Positions 18,015 through 28,851 are shown, numbered from the stretch's first letter. The stretch: 64,000 nt of DNA from Cohnella thermotolerans DSM 17683 (GCF_000429825.1 NZ_AUCP01000037.1:1-64000), one strand, 5' to 3'. The notes: generated from the letters alone by a model not told the origin. Numbers and translations are program-made.

Positions 18015-18785
18015 TCAATCCGCGACCTCGACCGTCACGCCCGAGTCCGCGCAAGCTTGCAGCATCGCCTCGTCCGGCCGCTCGTCGGTCACGATTCGCC
18101 GCACGCCCGCAAGCGGGGCGAAAGAGACGAGCACTTTGGCTCCGAATTTGGTACGGTCCGCCACGATGGCCGTTTCGGCGCTTTGGCGAATGGCCAGCTG
18201 CTTGATTTCCGCTTCATATAAATTGGAGTTGCTGAAGCCGTGCTCCACGCTGACCCCGGTCGCTCCAAGAAAAGCGCGGTCGAACGCCATCGCCGACAGC
18301 CCTTGAACCGCGAGGGGGCCGACGAGGGAATGGGTCGTCTCCAGCAGCGTCCCGCCGGTCATGATCGTCGGAATTTGCCTCGCGGTAAGCTCCGCCGCCA
18401 CATTCAAGGCGTTGGTGACGATCGTCACCTGCATTCCCACGGGCAAATGCCGCGCAATTTGCAGTGTCGTCGTTCCTCCGTCGAGGAAGACCGATTCCCC
18501 CGGCCGGATGAGCGAGGCGGCCTTGCGGCCGATTCGTGCCTTCTCTTCGGTGTGCAGCCCGGAACGTTCCTTCAGCGCCACGTCTTGACCGACGAAGATG
18601 GCGCCGCCGAACGTCCGCTTGATCGAGCCCGTCTCCTCCAGCTTCTCCAGATCGCGGCGGATCGTCATCTCCGTGACGCCGAACGCCTCGCGGAGGTCGG
18701 CGATGCGGACCTCGCCTTCCCGGGAGATGCGCTCCAGCATTTGCCGCTGTCTGTCGTTCAGATTGGATTGGGCTGCGTATTTCAT
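18015..18785 (-). CDS. DeoR/GlpR-family transcriptional regulator
   Basis: A 256-residue repressor-type protein. The N-terminal DeoR helix-turn-helix lies at about residues 8-60 (IADLREAFGVTEMTIRRDL), and the C-terminal DeoR sensor domain, which binds sugar phosphates, spans 75-235 (VFLDGGTTT is its phosphate-binding segment). Start ATG at 18785 after GGGAGGCC. It lies 108 bases after the isomerase gene of the sugar operon, same strand, and is the likely regulator of that operon, sensing one of its phosphorylated intermediates. Confidence 0.88.
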   Translation of the reverse strand: MKYAAQSNLNDRQRQMLERISREGEVRIADLREAFGVTEMTIRRDLEKLEETGSIKRTFGGAIFVGQDVALKERSGLHTEEKARIGRKAASLIRPGESVFLDGGTTTLQIARHLPVGMQVTIVTNALNVAAELTARQIPTIMTGGTLLETTHSLVGPLAVQGLSAMAFDRAFLGATGVSVEHGFSNSNLYEAEIKQLAIRQSAETAIVADRTKFGAKVLVSFAPLAGVRRIVTDERPDEAMLQACADSGVTVEVAD

Positions 18786-18893
18786 ATCGTTGCGGCCTCC
18801 CGGCTTCTCGTGTTCGATGCGTCTACTATTATCGCTCGGTTCGCCCGCACGTTCAACCGCTCGCATGCGAACGGCGTACGAGCGATCCGGGCA

Positions 18894-20683
<1,790 letters not shown>

Positions 20684-20684
20684 C

Positions 20685-21845
20685 TTAGCTCCCCCAATCT
20701 ACGGCCGCCGTTCCTCCCGTTCGATGGGATTCGAGCGCCGCGGTAAATATCCGATGGCTCCCCGCCGCTTCCTCGGGCAGCGCACAAACGAACGGCTGGG
20801 ACATGCCGTCCCTCCCATGCGCAATCTCGTCGCAGAACGCCGCCCACATCTGCAGAATCGAATCGGAGAACCCGAATTCGAAGATCGCTCCCGTAAGGGT
20901 GCCGTAAGCGGAACGATAAGGCGCATCCTCGACGTGCCACGCTTGCCGGCCCCCGGGCGAGTATGGGAGGGAGGCGACCTGCTTCGGGTTTTTCGTCGAA
21001 AATTCCGCGGAGAACTCGGTTCCCTGGATGCGGATAAACCACGTATTCGCGTGGCCCGGGGCGATCCGCTTCGTGGACAGAATCATCGGGAACCGCCGAT
21101 CGGCCGCGTTCACGTCGCAAGCGAGAATGGCGTTGTCCCACGTCTCGCACGGCGCCGTTCCGCCCCGGCCGTCCGGCCGCTCTTCGACGATCTTGGACAA
21201 CAGCGCCCGCACGCTGGCCGGCTTCCAGCCGAACCGAAGCGGCAGATGAAGCACGTGCAGCCCGAGATCGCCCATGCAGCCGTACTCCCCGTTCGTCGCG
21301 ACGCGGCGCTTCCAATTGATCGGCTTCGTCGGGTCGAGATCGCTGGAATGCCAGAAGCCGGCTTCGACTTCGATAATCCGCCCGAATCGGCCTTCGTTCA
21401 CCCATTCCACGATCCGCTGTGCGCCCGGGAAAAACGGAAATTCGGAGGAGCAGCGCACGACGACTCCCGGATTCGCCCGGATCGCCGCCGATATCGCTTC
21501 GTTCGCGCTTCGGTCGATGCCGAACGGCTTCTCCCCCAGCAGATGCTTGCCTGCGCTCACGATATCGATGTAGATTTGCTCGTGCAGATGGTGCGGCACC
21601 GCGCAGTAGACGGCTTCGACGGCAGGATCGGCCAGCAAATCCCGATAATCCGAGTAAACGTTCGCCACGCTCGGAACGTTGTCGGCAAACCATTGCGCCG
21701 CCGCCGGATTGGCGTCGCACACCGCCGCGATGCGGGGCTCGAAATCCGCGTCGGTCAGATGGCACCACCGGGCCGCCGCGCTCGCGAACTCCTTGCCCAT
21801 CAGACCGCAACCGATGACGCCGAAGCCGATAATCCGTTTAGCCAT
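20685..21845 (-). CDS. Gfo/Idh/MocA-family NAD(P)-dependent dehydrogenase
   Basis: A 386-residue oxidoreductase. The N-terminal Rossmann motif GVIGCGLMG is at residues 9-17 and the family's EKPFG with catalytic Lys106 at 105-109; a C-terminal beta-sheet substrate domain follows. Such enzymes oxidise or epimerise hydroxyls of sugars and inositols. Start ATG at 21845 with GGGAGGGCGG upstream, overlapping the aldolase stop by 8 bases, so the two are tightly coupled. It may oxidise the free sugar before isomerisation, or reduce an unusual intermediate. Confidence 0.85.
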   Translation of the reverse strand: MAKRIIGFGVIGCGLMGKEFASAAARWCHLTDADFEPRIAAVCDANPAAAQWFADNVPSVANVYSDYRDLLADPAVEAVYCAVPHHLHEQIYIDIVSAGKHLLGEKPFGIDRSANEAISAAIRANPGVVVRCSSEFPFFPGAQRIVEWVNEGRFGRIIEVEAGFWHSSDLDPTKPINWKRRVATNGEYGCMGDLGLHVLHLPLRFGWKPASVRALLSKIVEERPDGRGGTAPCETWDNAILACDVNAADRRFPMILSTKRIAPGHANTWFIRIQGTEFSAEFSTKNPKQVASLPYSPGGRQAWHVEDAPYRSAYGTLTGAIFEFGFSDSILQMWAAFCDEIAHGRDGMSQPFVCALPEEAAGSHRIFTAALESHRTGGTAAVDWGS

Positions 21846-22689
21846 GCGTCCGCCCTCCCCGAACGATCGCCAGCGCCTGCTCGGCGGAAGCGTCTTCATG
21901 AACGATCGCCATCAAAGCCGACGTCATGGCGGCCGGATCGGCATGCTGTACGACGTTGCGGCCGTAGACGATGCCCGAAGCGCCCTGCTTCATCAAATTC
22001 GCCGTCCGGTTCATCATTTCCTCGTCGCTGGCGCGCCCGCCGCCCCGCACGAGGACGGGAATGCCCGAGGCGACCTCGATGACGCGGTGGTACTCGCTTA
22101 CGTCGTCCGTCGGATCCGCCTTGATCACATCGGCGCCCAGCTCCACCCCTTGCCGGACGAGCGCCATAATTTTATGCAAATCCCCGTCCGTCATATAACC
22201 TCCTTTCACTTCGTTCGGCAGCATGACGAGCGGCTCGACCATGAGGGGCATGCCGTATTTCTCGCACTCGCTCTTCAGCAGCGAGATGTTCCGTACGCAT
22301 TGGCGGTGCAGATCGGGCTGGCCCGGCAGCAGCAGCAAATTGACGCATACGGCGACGGCGTCCAGCCGAACGGCGTGCTCGATCGCGCGGTCGACCAGCT
22401 CGCTGAACAGCACCTTCGGCAGCTCGCTGCCGTACACGTTCGCGGCGTCCGTCCGCAGCACGAGGCCGGGCTTGCGCTTGCCCGGAATGTCTTGCAGCAG
22501 GCGGGCTTGCCCCATGCTGAGCTGAATGCAGTCCGGCCCCGCCTGAGCGACCGTCTCAATGGCGCTGCGCATGTTCTCGATGCCGGACAAAAAGGCAAAC
22601 TCGTTGAAAAAACCGTGATCGATCGCGACGTCGAAGCATTTGCCGTTCTCGCCGAACATCCGGTTCAAACGTGCTTTTGCGGAAGACAT
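21838..22689 (-). CDS. Class I aldolase, DhnA/LsrF/LacD-like
   Basis: A 283-residue TIM-barrel Schiff-base aldolase. The active-site lysine is Lys190 in ADVIKADPTDD; FDVAIDHGFF near residues 19-28 is the N-terminal barrel motif, and VLVRGGG / GIVYGRNVVQH form the phosphate-binding loops. Related enzymes cleave fructose-1,6-bisphosphate, tagatose bisphosphate or AI-2 derivatives. Start ATG at 22689 after AAAGGGG. It is the first gene of the operon, directly behind an AT-rich promoter with repeated AACAT elements. Substrate unknown. Confidence 0.83.
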   Translation of the reverse strand: MSSAKARLNRMFGENGKCFDVAIDHGFFNEFAFLSGIENMRSAIETVAQAGPDCIQLSMGQARLLQDIPGKRKPGLVLRTDAANVYGSELPKVLFSELVDRAIEHAVRLDAVAVCVNLLLLPGQPDLHRQCVRNISLLKSECEKYGMPLMVEPLVMLPNEVKGGYMTDGDLHKIMALVRQGVELGADVIKADPTDDVSEYHRVIEVASGIPVLVRGGGRASDEEMMNRTANLMKQGASGIVYGRNVVQHADPAAMTSALMAIVHEDASAEQALAIVRGGRTHG

Positions 22690-22707
22690 GGAAGATGAAC
22701 CCCTTTC

Positions 22708-22751
22708 GTTAATAACATAAATATGTTCGTTTATAACATTATCACATAAAA
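22708..22751 (-). promoter_or_regulatory. AT-rich promoter/operator region of the sugar operon
   Basis: The segment contains two copies of ATAACAT (22712-22718 and 22732-22738) and the palindromic AACATAAATATGTT (22714-22727). DeoR-family repressors commonly bind such repeated elements; assignment to the local DeoR protein is inference. Confidence 0.4.
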
Positions 22752-22945
22752 AAAGAACATGGCAATCCATTTTTCCAGCGCCCCGCTCCAGGCGTGATTT
22801 TCGGCTATTGCCGGAGAATGCCGAGCCCGCTATACTTACAAATATAGGTCGCGAAGTACGCGCCGCTTCCGGATACAACCGTTCCTCTTCACGGAGAGCG
22901 TTGTACGGAGGCGGCTTTTCATTTTCTTAAGGAGGCGGGAGTCCG

Positions 22946-23593
22946 ATGGTGCGTTTCGATGAAAGTTTCGAGGAGTGGATGCAGAGCCGGCTTGAAGCCG
23001 AGAATAATCCCCGAAGACGCGAACGGCTTGAAAAGGGGCTTGGACACGGCACGTTGGAATTTCTTCGGACGGTTTGGTTTCCGGCTGTCGGCCATTTCGA
23101 GCATTTGTATCCCGAATGGGAGGTGCGCGATTTCTCCAACGGTTATCGCTATCTGGACCTTGCCTACATGCCGGGAGGCGCGAAAGGCGGGATTGAAATT
23201 CAAGGCTACGGCCCCCATGCCCGGGATTTGGATGTAAGACGTTTCAAAGACTTATGCCGGCGTCATTGCTTATTGGCGCTCGACGGTTGGGTATTCCTTC
23301 CGGTCGCTTACCCTTCCATCACCGACGAACCCGCGCAATGCCGCCAGCTCGTACTCTCGTTTATCGGCAAGTTTGTGGCTTCGGACGTCGACGCCTCCTT
23401 ATCCTGGCTGGAAGCGGAAACGGTTCGTTTCGCGCGAAGAGGGCTGCGGCCGTTTACGCCGTTGGAGCTTGCCGCGCATCTCAGGGTGAGCGATCGGCAC
23501 GCCAGGCGCATCTTGCATCGGCTCGTCGAGCGGCAAATGTTGGCCGTGGCCGGCGGCCGGGAGCGCCACCGGACGTACCAAATCCGGGCGTAG
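22946..23593 (+). CDS. Putative nuclease-fold (Vsr/DUF559-like) protein with C-terminal winged helix
   Basis: A 215-residue soluble protein. Residues about 68-125 read like the core of the Vsr/DUF559 endonuclease-like fold: YLDLAYMP with Asp, then GGIEIQGYGPH with Glu and Gln, then DLDVRRFKDLCRRHCLLALDGW and a hydrophobic strand. The last 55 residues (FTPLELAAHLRVSDRHARRILHRLVERQML) form a winged helix-turn-helix. The combination suggests a DNA-binding regulator built on a nuclease scaffold, or an active nuclease; I cannot tell. Start ATG after AAGGAGG. Monocistronic and divergent from the sugar operon. Confidence 0.6.
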   Translation: MVRFDESFEEWMQSRLEAENNPRRRERLEKGLGHGTLEFLRTVWFPAVGHFEHLYPEWEVRDFSNGYRYLDLAYMPGGAKGGIEIQGYGPHARDLDVRRFKDLCRRHCLLALDGWVFLPVAYPSITDEPAQCRQLVLSFIGKFVASDVDASLSWLEAETVRFARRGLRPFTPLELAAHLRVSDRHARRILHRLVERQMLAVAGGRERHRTYQIRA

Positions 23594-23689
23594 TCGTAGA
23601 AATGGGGGAGTGGTGCGTGGAGTTCAATAGGGAGGCGGAGCGAGATCCGGTTCGCGAATGGGAGACGACGCAAACGACTTCCCCGCTCG

Positions 23690-23880
23690 CAACGGACATT
23701 CGATCCGTTATTTTACGGAATCGCCTTGATTTGGACGAGCGAACGGACCGTGAATCCGTTATTCGAGGCAAATCGGCGGAAAATGGCCCCTCCGTCCGTA
23801 AATAGCGGATCCTCTGTCCGCTAGATTTCCAATAAGTTGCCCATGCCAAAAATAACGGAACGACGGTCCGTTAGAGAAAC
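23690..23880. repeat. Cluster of degenerate CGGA...TCCGTTA intergenic repeats
   Basis: The non-coding spacer holds several imperfect inverted units around CGGAC-N(3-6)-ATCCGTTATT, AATAGCGGATCCTCTGTCCGCT and AATAACGGAACGACGGTCCGTTA. Each is a short palindrome of about 20-25 bases built on TAACGGA / TCCGTTA. No gene is seen between 23594 and 24156. Confidence 0.55.
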
Positions 23881-23933
23881 GGCCGAAGTATCGGGGCCCG
23901 TTCGGAGAAGGTCGGGGCTCGGAGGAGGTTTAT

Positions 23934-24014
23934 AGCTTCCGGGGCCTGGCGGCCTCCGGACGGGACGCGAGGCGGATCCTCGACATGCGCCAGGCGCGCC
24001 TACCGCCGGAAGCT
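23934..24014. repeat. Long imperfect stem-loop
   Basis: AGCTTCCGG at 23934-23942 pairs with CCGGAAGCT at 24006-24014, and an inner GCCTGGCG pairs with CGCCAGGC. It might be a transcript end or part of the repeat-rich spacer; there is no U-tract. Confidence 0.45.
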
Positions 24015-24156
24015 GTGCAATATGCCAAAGTACCGGGGGTTGGAGACTCGATGCCGGATTTCCGCCGGAGAAAGCTTGTTTTTAACGCAATCTCAATGCC
24101 AGCAAGCCGAGATATTCCTTGAGCGCATCCTGCGGCCCTCTATGCCGCTGCGTCCA

Positions 24157-25560
24157 TCAACGAAACTCCGGCGGGATGCGGCGGGCGACTCCGGTCAATA
24201 TCGCCGCTTCAATAACCGACTGCCGCACCTTCTTCACCACTTGCTCGTTAAAAATGCTTGGAATAATATAGACTTCGTTCAGCTCCGACTCGGACACCAC
24301 AGAAGCGATCGCTCGGGCTGCGGCCAATTTCATCGGTTCGTTAATGCATCGAGCCCGGCAATCCAGCACCCCGCGGAAGATTCCGGGAAAAACGAGCACG
24401 TTATTAATCTGGTTGGGATAATCGCTTCTTCCGGTGCCCAGCACCCGAACATGAGGCAAAGCCTCCTCGGGATCGATCTCCGGCACGGGATTCGCCATGG
24501 CGAACACGATGCTGTCTGGCGCCATCGTCTGAATATCCCGGGCGTTCAAGAGACCTCCTCGCGATACGCCGATAAAAACATCCGCACCCGGCAGCAAATC
24601 CTTCAAAGTTCCCGGTGTGTCCTCCACCTGCGGTTGTTCCGCAAGCCAATTCCACATCGGGTGCTCGTACGTTTTCCCCCGAACGATAGCCCCCTCCCGG
24701 TCGACCGGAACCAGACGCTTCACTCCGGCGGCAAGAAGCATTTTGCAGATCGATACGCCGGCGGCGCCGATGCCGTTGACGACAATCCGAACTTGCCCGA
24801 TCCGTTTGCCTACAACTTTCAAAGCGTTCAACAAACCGGCCACGACGACTACGGCAGTTCCGTGCTGATCGTCGTGGAAGATGGGAATATCCAATTGTTC
24901 GCCAAGTTTCGCTTCGATCTCGAAGCAACGAGGCGAGCTGATATCCTCCAAATTGATTCCGCCAAAGATCGGACTGATCGTCTTAATGGTGCGAACGATC
25001 TCTTCGGTGTCTGTCGTATCCAAACAAATCGGGAAGGCGTCGACTCCGGCCAACTGTTTAAACAACATCGCTTTGCCTTCCATGACCGGCGCTGCGGCGA
25101 ACGGCCCGATATCCCCAAGGCCGAGAACCGCCGTCCCGTCGGTAATGATCGCGACGGTGTTGCGCTTGATCGTGAGCGAGAACGCCTTTTCCGGATTTTG
25201 GTGAATAGCCGTACATACCTTGGCGACTCCCGGGGTATAAACCTTCGACAGATCGTCCCGATTGCGAATCGGCATATTCGGGTTCACGTTGATTTTGCCC
25301 CCAAGATGAACAAGGAACGTCCGGTCCGACACGTTGATCAGTTTGATTCCCTGCTGCCCGTTCACCGCTTCGACTACCTTGGACTCGGCCGATTCCGCAA
25401 TATCTACCGTAATATCCCTTACAGACAAACCCTTGCTTGAACGGATCACGTCGATGGAGGTAATGTCCCCGCCGGCTTTGCCGATGATGGAAGCGACCTC
25501 GCCGAATGTAATCTGTTCGTGGTTTAATTCCACCCTTAGAACGATACTGGTTAATGCCAT
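24157..25560 (-). CDS. NAD(P)-dependent malic enzyme with N-terminal ACT domain
   Basis: A 467-residue enzyme that decarboxylates L-malate to pyruvate. An ACT regulatory domain covers residues 1-80 (IGKAGGDITSIDVI), the malic N domain follows with VYTPGVA and the substrate loop TDGTAVLGLGDIG, and the NAD-binding domain starts near 225 (NGIGAAGVSICKML). The ACT-malic arrangement resembles Bacillus MleA/YqkJ. I start at the ATG at 25560 with AAGGAGCAG; the open frame runs further to 25740 without support. It is the last gene of the eight-gene operon and would drain a C4 acid product into central metabolism. Confidence 0.9.
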   Translation of the reverse strand: MALTSIVLRVELNHEQITFGEVASIIGKAGGDITSIDVIRSSKGLSVRDITVDIAESAESKVVEAVNGQQGIKLINVSDRTFLVHLGGKINVNPNMPIRNRDDLSKVYTPGVAKVCTAIHQNPEKAFSLTIKRNTVAIITDGTAVLGLGDIGPFAAAPVMEGKAMLFKQLAGVDAFPICLDTTDTEEIVRTIKTISPIFGGINLEDISSPRCFEIEAKLGEQLDIPIFHDDQHGTAVVVVAGLLNALKVVGKRIGQVRIVVNGIGAAGVSICKMLLAAGVKRLVPVDREGAIVRGKTYEHPMWNWLAEQPQVEDTPGTLKDLLPGADVFIGVSRGGLLNARDIQTMAPDSIVFAMANPVPEIDPEEALPHVRVLGTGRSDYPNQINNVLVFPGIFRGVLDCRARCINEPMKLAAARAIASVVSESELNEVYIIPSIFNEQVVKKVRQSVIEAAILTGVARRIPPEFR

Positions 25561-25586
25561 GTCGCTGCTCCTTATCTTGTCGGCAT

Positions 25587-26339
25587 TTATAGCATAACAT
25601 CGCCTGAATTCGGCCCGAGCGTCTGGCCGGTGTATAAATTCCCGTCCGGTTCCGAAGCCAGCAGAACGGCCGTAGGAGCGACTTCTTCGGGATAACCGAA
25701 CCGCGGAATCGCGAGCTCCTTCTTCTTGCGTTCCTTCCAATCCGGATCGATGCCCGCGACCAATCTCGTCTCAATCGGACCGGGCGCGATGCAATTGGCC
25801 GTAATGCCGTATTGTCCAAGCTCCAAGGCGATGGATTTGGTGAATCCGATCACGCCCGCCTTGGCCGCTGCGTAGTGGCTTAATTGCAGGCCGCCCTTCT
25901 GCGCGATTTGGGACGCGATATTGATAATCCGCCCGCTTCGTTGACGGATCATATGCGGAACGGCCTGCCGGGTCATCAGGAAGACGGATTTCAAATCGAC
26001 TTCGATCATGCGGTCCCATACTTCGACCGTCATGTCTTGAATGAAGCTCTGGGTCAGTATCCCCGCGTTGTTGACCAAGATATCGAGGGAACCGAACCGG
26101 GACACGGTCTGCCGGACGAAGCTCTCGACGAACGCCGCATCGGTGACATCGCCTTCGACCGCGAATACTCGGCTTCCGGTTTGCTCCAGCTCCCGCACGA
26201 ACTCGTCGATCTGAGCTTTCGGCTGATTGAAATAATTGAGCGCCAGATCCGCCCCTTCTCTAGCGAAGGCCTCGGCAATCGCCTTGCCTATGCCTTCCCC
26301 CGCTCCCGTAACAATTGCCGTTTTGTTTTTCAGTCGCAT
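25587..26339 (-). CDS. SDR-family oxidoreductase (FabG-like)
   Basis: A 250-residue classical SDR. TGAGEGIG is at 11-18, NNAG at 90-93, and the catalytic Ser143, Tyr156 and Lys160 are in IASQ and YAAAK. It resembles 3-oxoacyl-ACP reductase-like dehydrogenases of sugar or hydroxy-acid catabolism. It lies 26 bases before the malic enzyme gene and 31 bases after the Zn-dehydrogenase gene, clearly in the same operon. The substrate cannot be deduced; the pathway context suggests a hydroxy acid or alcohol intermediate. Confidence 0.85.
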   Translation of the reverse strand: MRLKNKTAIVTGAGEGIGKAIAEAFAREGADLALNYFNQPKAQIDEFVRELEQTGSRVFAVEGDVTDAAFVESFVRQTVSRFGSLDILVNNAGILTQSFIQDMTVEVWDRMIEVDLKSVFLMTRQAVPHMIRQRSGRIINIASQIAQKGGLQLSHYAAAKAGVIGFTKSIALELGQYGITANCIAPGPIETRLVAGIDPDWKERKKKELAIPRFGYPEEVAPTAVLLASEPDGNLYTGQTLGPNSGDVML

Positions 26340-26370
26340 GTTCGATTCCTCGCTTTCAGCTCTGCGGCAA

Positions 26371-27465
26371 CTAGAAATGAATGACGACTTTGATCACTCC
26401 GTCTCTTTGCTGTTCGAACAGCTCATAGGCTTCCAATGCACGATCGATAGGGAACCTGTGCGTGATCATGCTGGTCAAGTCCAGCCGCTTGCTTCGCACC
26501 AGACGGATCAGCTGCAGCATCCGTTCCCGCCCGCCGGGACATAAAGTCGTGACGATGCGGTGATCGCCCATTCCGCCGGCGAACGTCTCTTCGGGAATGG
26601 TGACATGCCCCGAATAAATGCCCACGCTGGAGACCGTCCCTCCCCGGCGGATGACCTTCATGCAGTTCGCAAACGTGCTCTGCGACCCCAAGGCTTCGAT
26701 CGCGACATCCGCGCCTTGGCCTTCGGTGAGTCTCCTAATCTCTTCCGCCACATCGACAGAACGATAATCCAACGTCAGGTCGGCTCCCATCTTGCGGGCG
26801 ATCTCCAGACGCGCCGGATTGCCGTCCACGCCGATGATCGTACTGGCCCCCATGAGCCGGGCGCCGGCTATGGCACATAGACCGACAGGACCGCATGCCA
26901 TCACGACGACGACATCGCCGACTTGAATGCCGGCCTTCTCCGCAGCCGCGATTCCGGTCGAGCCGATGTCCGACACAAGCAGCACCTCATCATCGGTCAG
27001 CTCGTCGGGAACCTTGGTGAGGTTATATTGGGGAAAAGGCATTTTGAAATATTCGGCATGCGTTCCGTCTACGGTATTCCCGAGTCTCCAGCCGCCGGGA
27101 TGCCGATGGTCGCCTTCCGGGCCGATGCATTGCGAAGGCAGCCCCTTCTGGCAATAGTAGCAGATGCCGCACGGTGTGCAGGAGCCGCACATCACGCGAT
27201 CGCCGACGGAGAACCCTTGAATTCCTTCGCCGATCTCATGAATGATGCCCACATGCTCGTGCCCCAGCACCCTTCCTTCTTCTACCGGATGCTCCCCGTG
27301 CAGGATGTGAATGTCCGTGCCGCATATCGTCGTGGAAGTTGTCTTGATGACGACCTCGCCCGCACCCGCTCTCGGAATCGGCTTGTATTCCAACGCAGGC
27401 TTGCCCGTTCCGCGATAGACGACAGCCTTCATGAAGCCCTCCGGTGCCGGTTCCATTCTCGTCAT
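26371..27465 (-). CDS. Zinc-dependent alcohol dehydrogenase family protein
   Basis: A 364-residue medium-chain dehydrogenase. The catalytic-zinc residues are in TTICGTDIH and RVLGHEHVG, the structural-zinc cysteine cluster is CGSC-TPC-GIC-YYC with a further Cys, and the Rossmann motif GPVGLCAI follows. I begin at the ATG at 27465 because GAGGAGAG lies 6-11 bases before it; an ATG at 27489 overlaps the CobW gene. It fits the TDH/ADH IV-like group that oxidises secondary alcohols or hydroxy compounds. Mid-operon position; it may need the zinc supply suggested by the CobW neighbour. Confidence 0.87.
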   Translation of the reverse strand: MTRMEPAPEGFMKAVVYRGTGKPALEYKPIPRAGAGEVVIKTTSTTICGTDIHILHGEHPVEEGRVLGHEHVGIIHEIGEGIQGFSVGDRVMCGSCTPCGICYYCQKGLPSQCIGPEGDHRHPGGWRLGNTVDGTHAEYFKMPFPQYNLTKVPDELTDDEVLLVSDIGSTGIAAAEKAGIQVGDVVVVMACGPVGLCAIAGARLMGASTIIGVDGNPARLEIARKMGADLTLDYRSVDVAEEIRRLTEGQGADVAIEALGSQSTFANCMKVIRRGGTVSSVGIYSGHVTIPEETFAGGMGDHRIVTTLCPGGRERMLQLIRLVRSKRLDLTSMITHRFPIDRALEAYELFEQQRDGVIKVVIHF

Positions 27466-27481
27466 AGCATCTCTCTCCTCG

Positions 27482-28507
27482 TTAAGCATGGCGTATGATG
27501 TTAAGCGCCGTTAGACGGGCCTTGGCGTCCATCATGTGTTGAAAAGCCTCCAACGATTGCATCAGCTGTTCCGGGTCGATCGACTTCATGATGAACACGA
27601 CATGAGACCGAGGCTCGACTTGCTTCGGCCATGCAGGCAGATGTTCGGGCGGATGAATGATGTGCTGGACCCCGTTGAGCAGGACGGGTCCCCGCTCCCC
27701 GACATCCAGCAGCCCTTTCACGCGCATGACGTTCTCGCCGCACGAATGAAGCAGCAGACTGAGCCACATGCCGAAAGCGTTCCAATCGATCGGACGGTCG
27801 AACGTAACGGATAACGAATGGGCCGCTTCCCGCGAATGCGCGGATTCGGGACCGGGAACCGGCCGTTCCCGGTCCGCTGCGAGCGCGCCGGATGCGATCG
27901 GAACTTCTTGGGAGAAGAGGAGGTCCCAATCCGTCCGTCCATTGTCGGAGAAGACGATAGGGGCCGTCGGATTGAGACGCGCAAGCTCGCGCACCAGCTC
28001 CTCTCTCGCTTCGTCGGTGACCATGTCGGTCTTCGTCACGACGAGCTTATCCGCTGCCGTAATCTGCTTCTTCGTCTCCGGATGCCGGTCCAGATGCAGT
28101 CCGGCATTGACGGCATCGACCGTAGCGAGCACGTGCTCGATCCGATAATGATGCTGCAAGACCGGATCGGTCATCACCGTAAACAAGATCGGCGCAGGGT
28201 CGGCCAACCCGCTCGTCTCAATGACGACCCGTTCCAAGTCGGGAAGCTCCCCTCTCTGGCTCCGGTCCAACAAATCCTTCAGCTCGCGGATCAAATCTTC
28301 CCGCACTGAACAGCACAGGCAGCCCCCGCTGAGAAGACGGGTGTGCTCGTCGATCCGCCGGAGCAAATGGTGGTCCAGGCCGACCTCGCCGAATTCATTG
28401 ACCAGTACGGCCGTCCTTCCGCCCGGTTCCTCCTTCAGCAAGTGCGTCAGCAGCGTCGTTTTACCGCTTCCCAAATATCCGGTTACGATGGTCACGGCCC
28501 GTTTCAT
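27482..28507 (-). CDS. CobW/G3E-family metallochaperone GTPase
   Basis: A 341-residue GTPase. The P-loop GYLGSGKTT is at 10-18, the metal-binding CxCC motif (GGCLCC, Cys63/65/66) follows, the GTP-base motif KTD is near 159, and a CobW_C domain is at the C terminus ([10 protein letters not shown]). G3E proteins insert or deliver Zn, Co or Fe to client enzymes. Its ATG overlaps the stop of the upstream CxxC gene by 4 bases, and the flanking operon encodes at least two likely metal enzymes (deacetylase-fold hydrolase and Zn-dehydrogenase), which are probable clients. Confidence 0.88.
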   Translation of the reverse strand: MKRAVTIVTGYLGSGKTTLLTHLLKEEPGGRTAVLVNEFGEVGLDHHLLRRIDEHTRLLSGGCLCCSVREDLIRELKDLLDRSQRGELPDLERVVIETSGLADPAPILFTVMTDPVLQHHYRIEHVLATVDAVNAGLHLDRHPETKKQITAADKLVVTKTDMVTDEAREELVRELARLNPTAPIVFSDNGRTDWDLLFSQEVPIASGALAADRERPVPGPESAHSREAAHSLSVTFDRPIDWNAFGMWLSLLLHSCGENVMRVKGLLDVGERGPVLLNGVQHIIHPPEHLPAWPKQVEPRSHVVFIMKSIDPEQLMQSLEAFQHMMDAKARLTALNIIRHA

Positions 28508-28827
28508 TCGCGTCTACCCCGGTTCAAATAGTCAAGGAGGCCGGAATCCAGAGGATTTAGCGGCCGCCCTGCGAGCTTCTCGGCTTTCTCCCACAAGTCG
28601 CCCAAATCATGAACGATCTCCGAACGTCCCTTTTTATCGCGGACGACAAATTTGACGCCGTTCCAATCGTCCACCTTCAGTCCGTAATATCCGAGCATTT
28701 GATTCAGCAGCCGGATACGGCGGAGACGCTCCCTTTGTCTCGTTCTCGAGGCGAAGGCCGATTCGGGCGGTTGCTTGCGATCGGTCCAATGAATTCGAAG
28801 AATCGATTCTCCGCACAGCACGCACAT
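28504..28827 (-). CDS. Small CxxC protein translationally coupled to CobW
   Basis: A 107-residue protein that I do not recognise as a named family. It begins MCVLCGE, a CxxC pair that could bind metal, then HWTD, an Arg-rich helix ([12 protein letters not shown]) and a region ending in ERVAG-like ...[20 protein letters not shown] preceded by AAAGGGGCGAG. Its 4-base overlap with the CobW gene makes a metal-handling partner role plausible; this is inference from context only. Confidence 0.65.
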   Translation of the reverse strand: MCVLCGESILRIHWTDRKQPPESAFASRTRQRERLRRIRLLNQMLGYYGLKVDDWNGVKFVVRDKKGRSEIVHDLGDLWEKAEKLAGRPLNPLDSGLLDYLNRGRRE

Positions 28828-28851
28828 AGTCTCGCCCCTTTGGCCGAATGC

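Noticed and set aside
23594-24156. CRISPR array suggested by repeated TCCGTTA units
   Set aside because: Units are imperfect palindromes of variable spacing without unique equal-length spacers, and no cas genes are present in the window.
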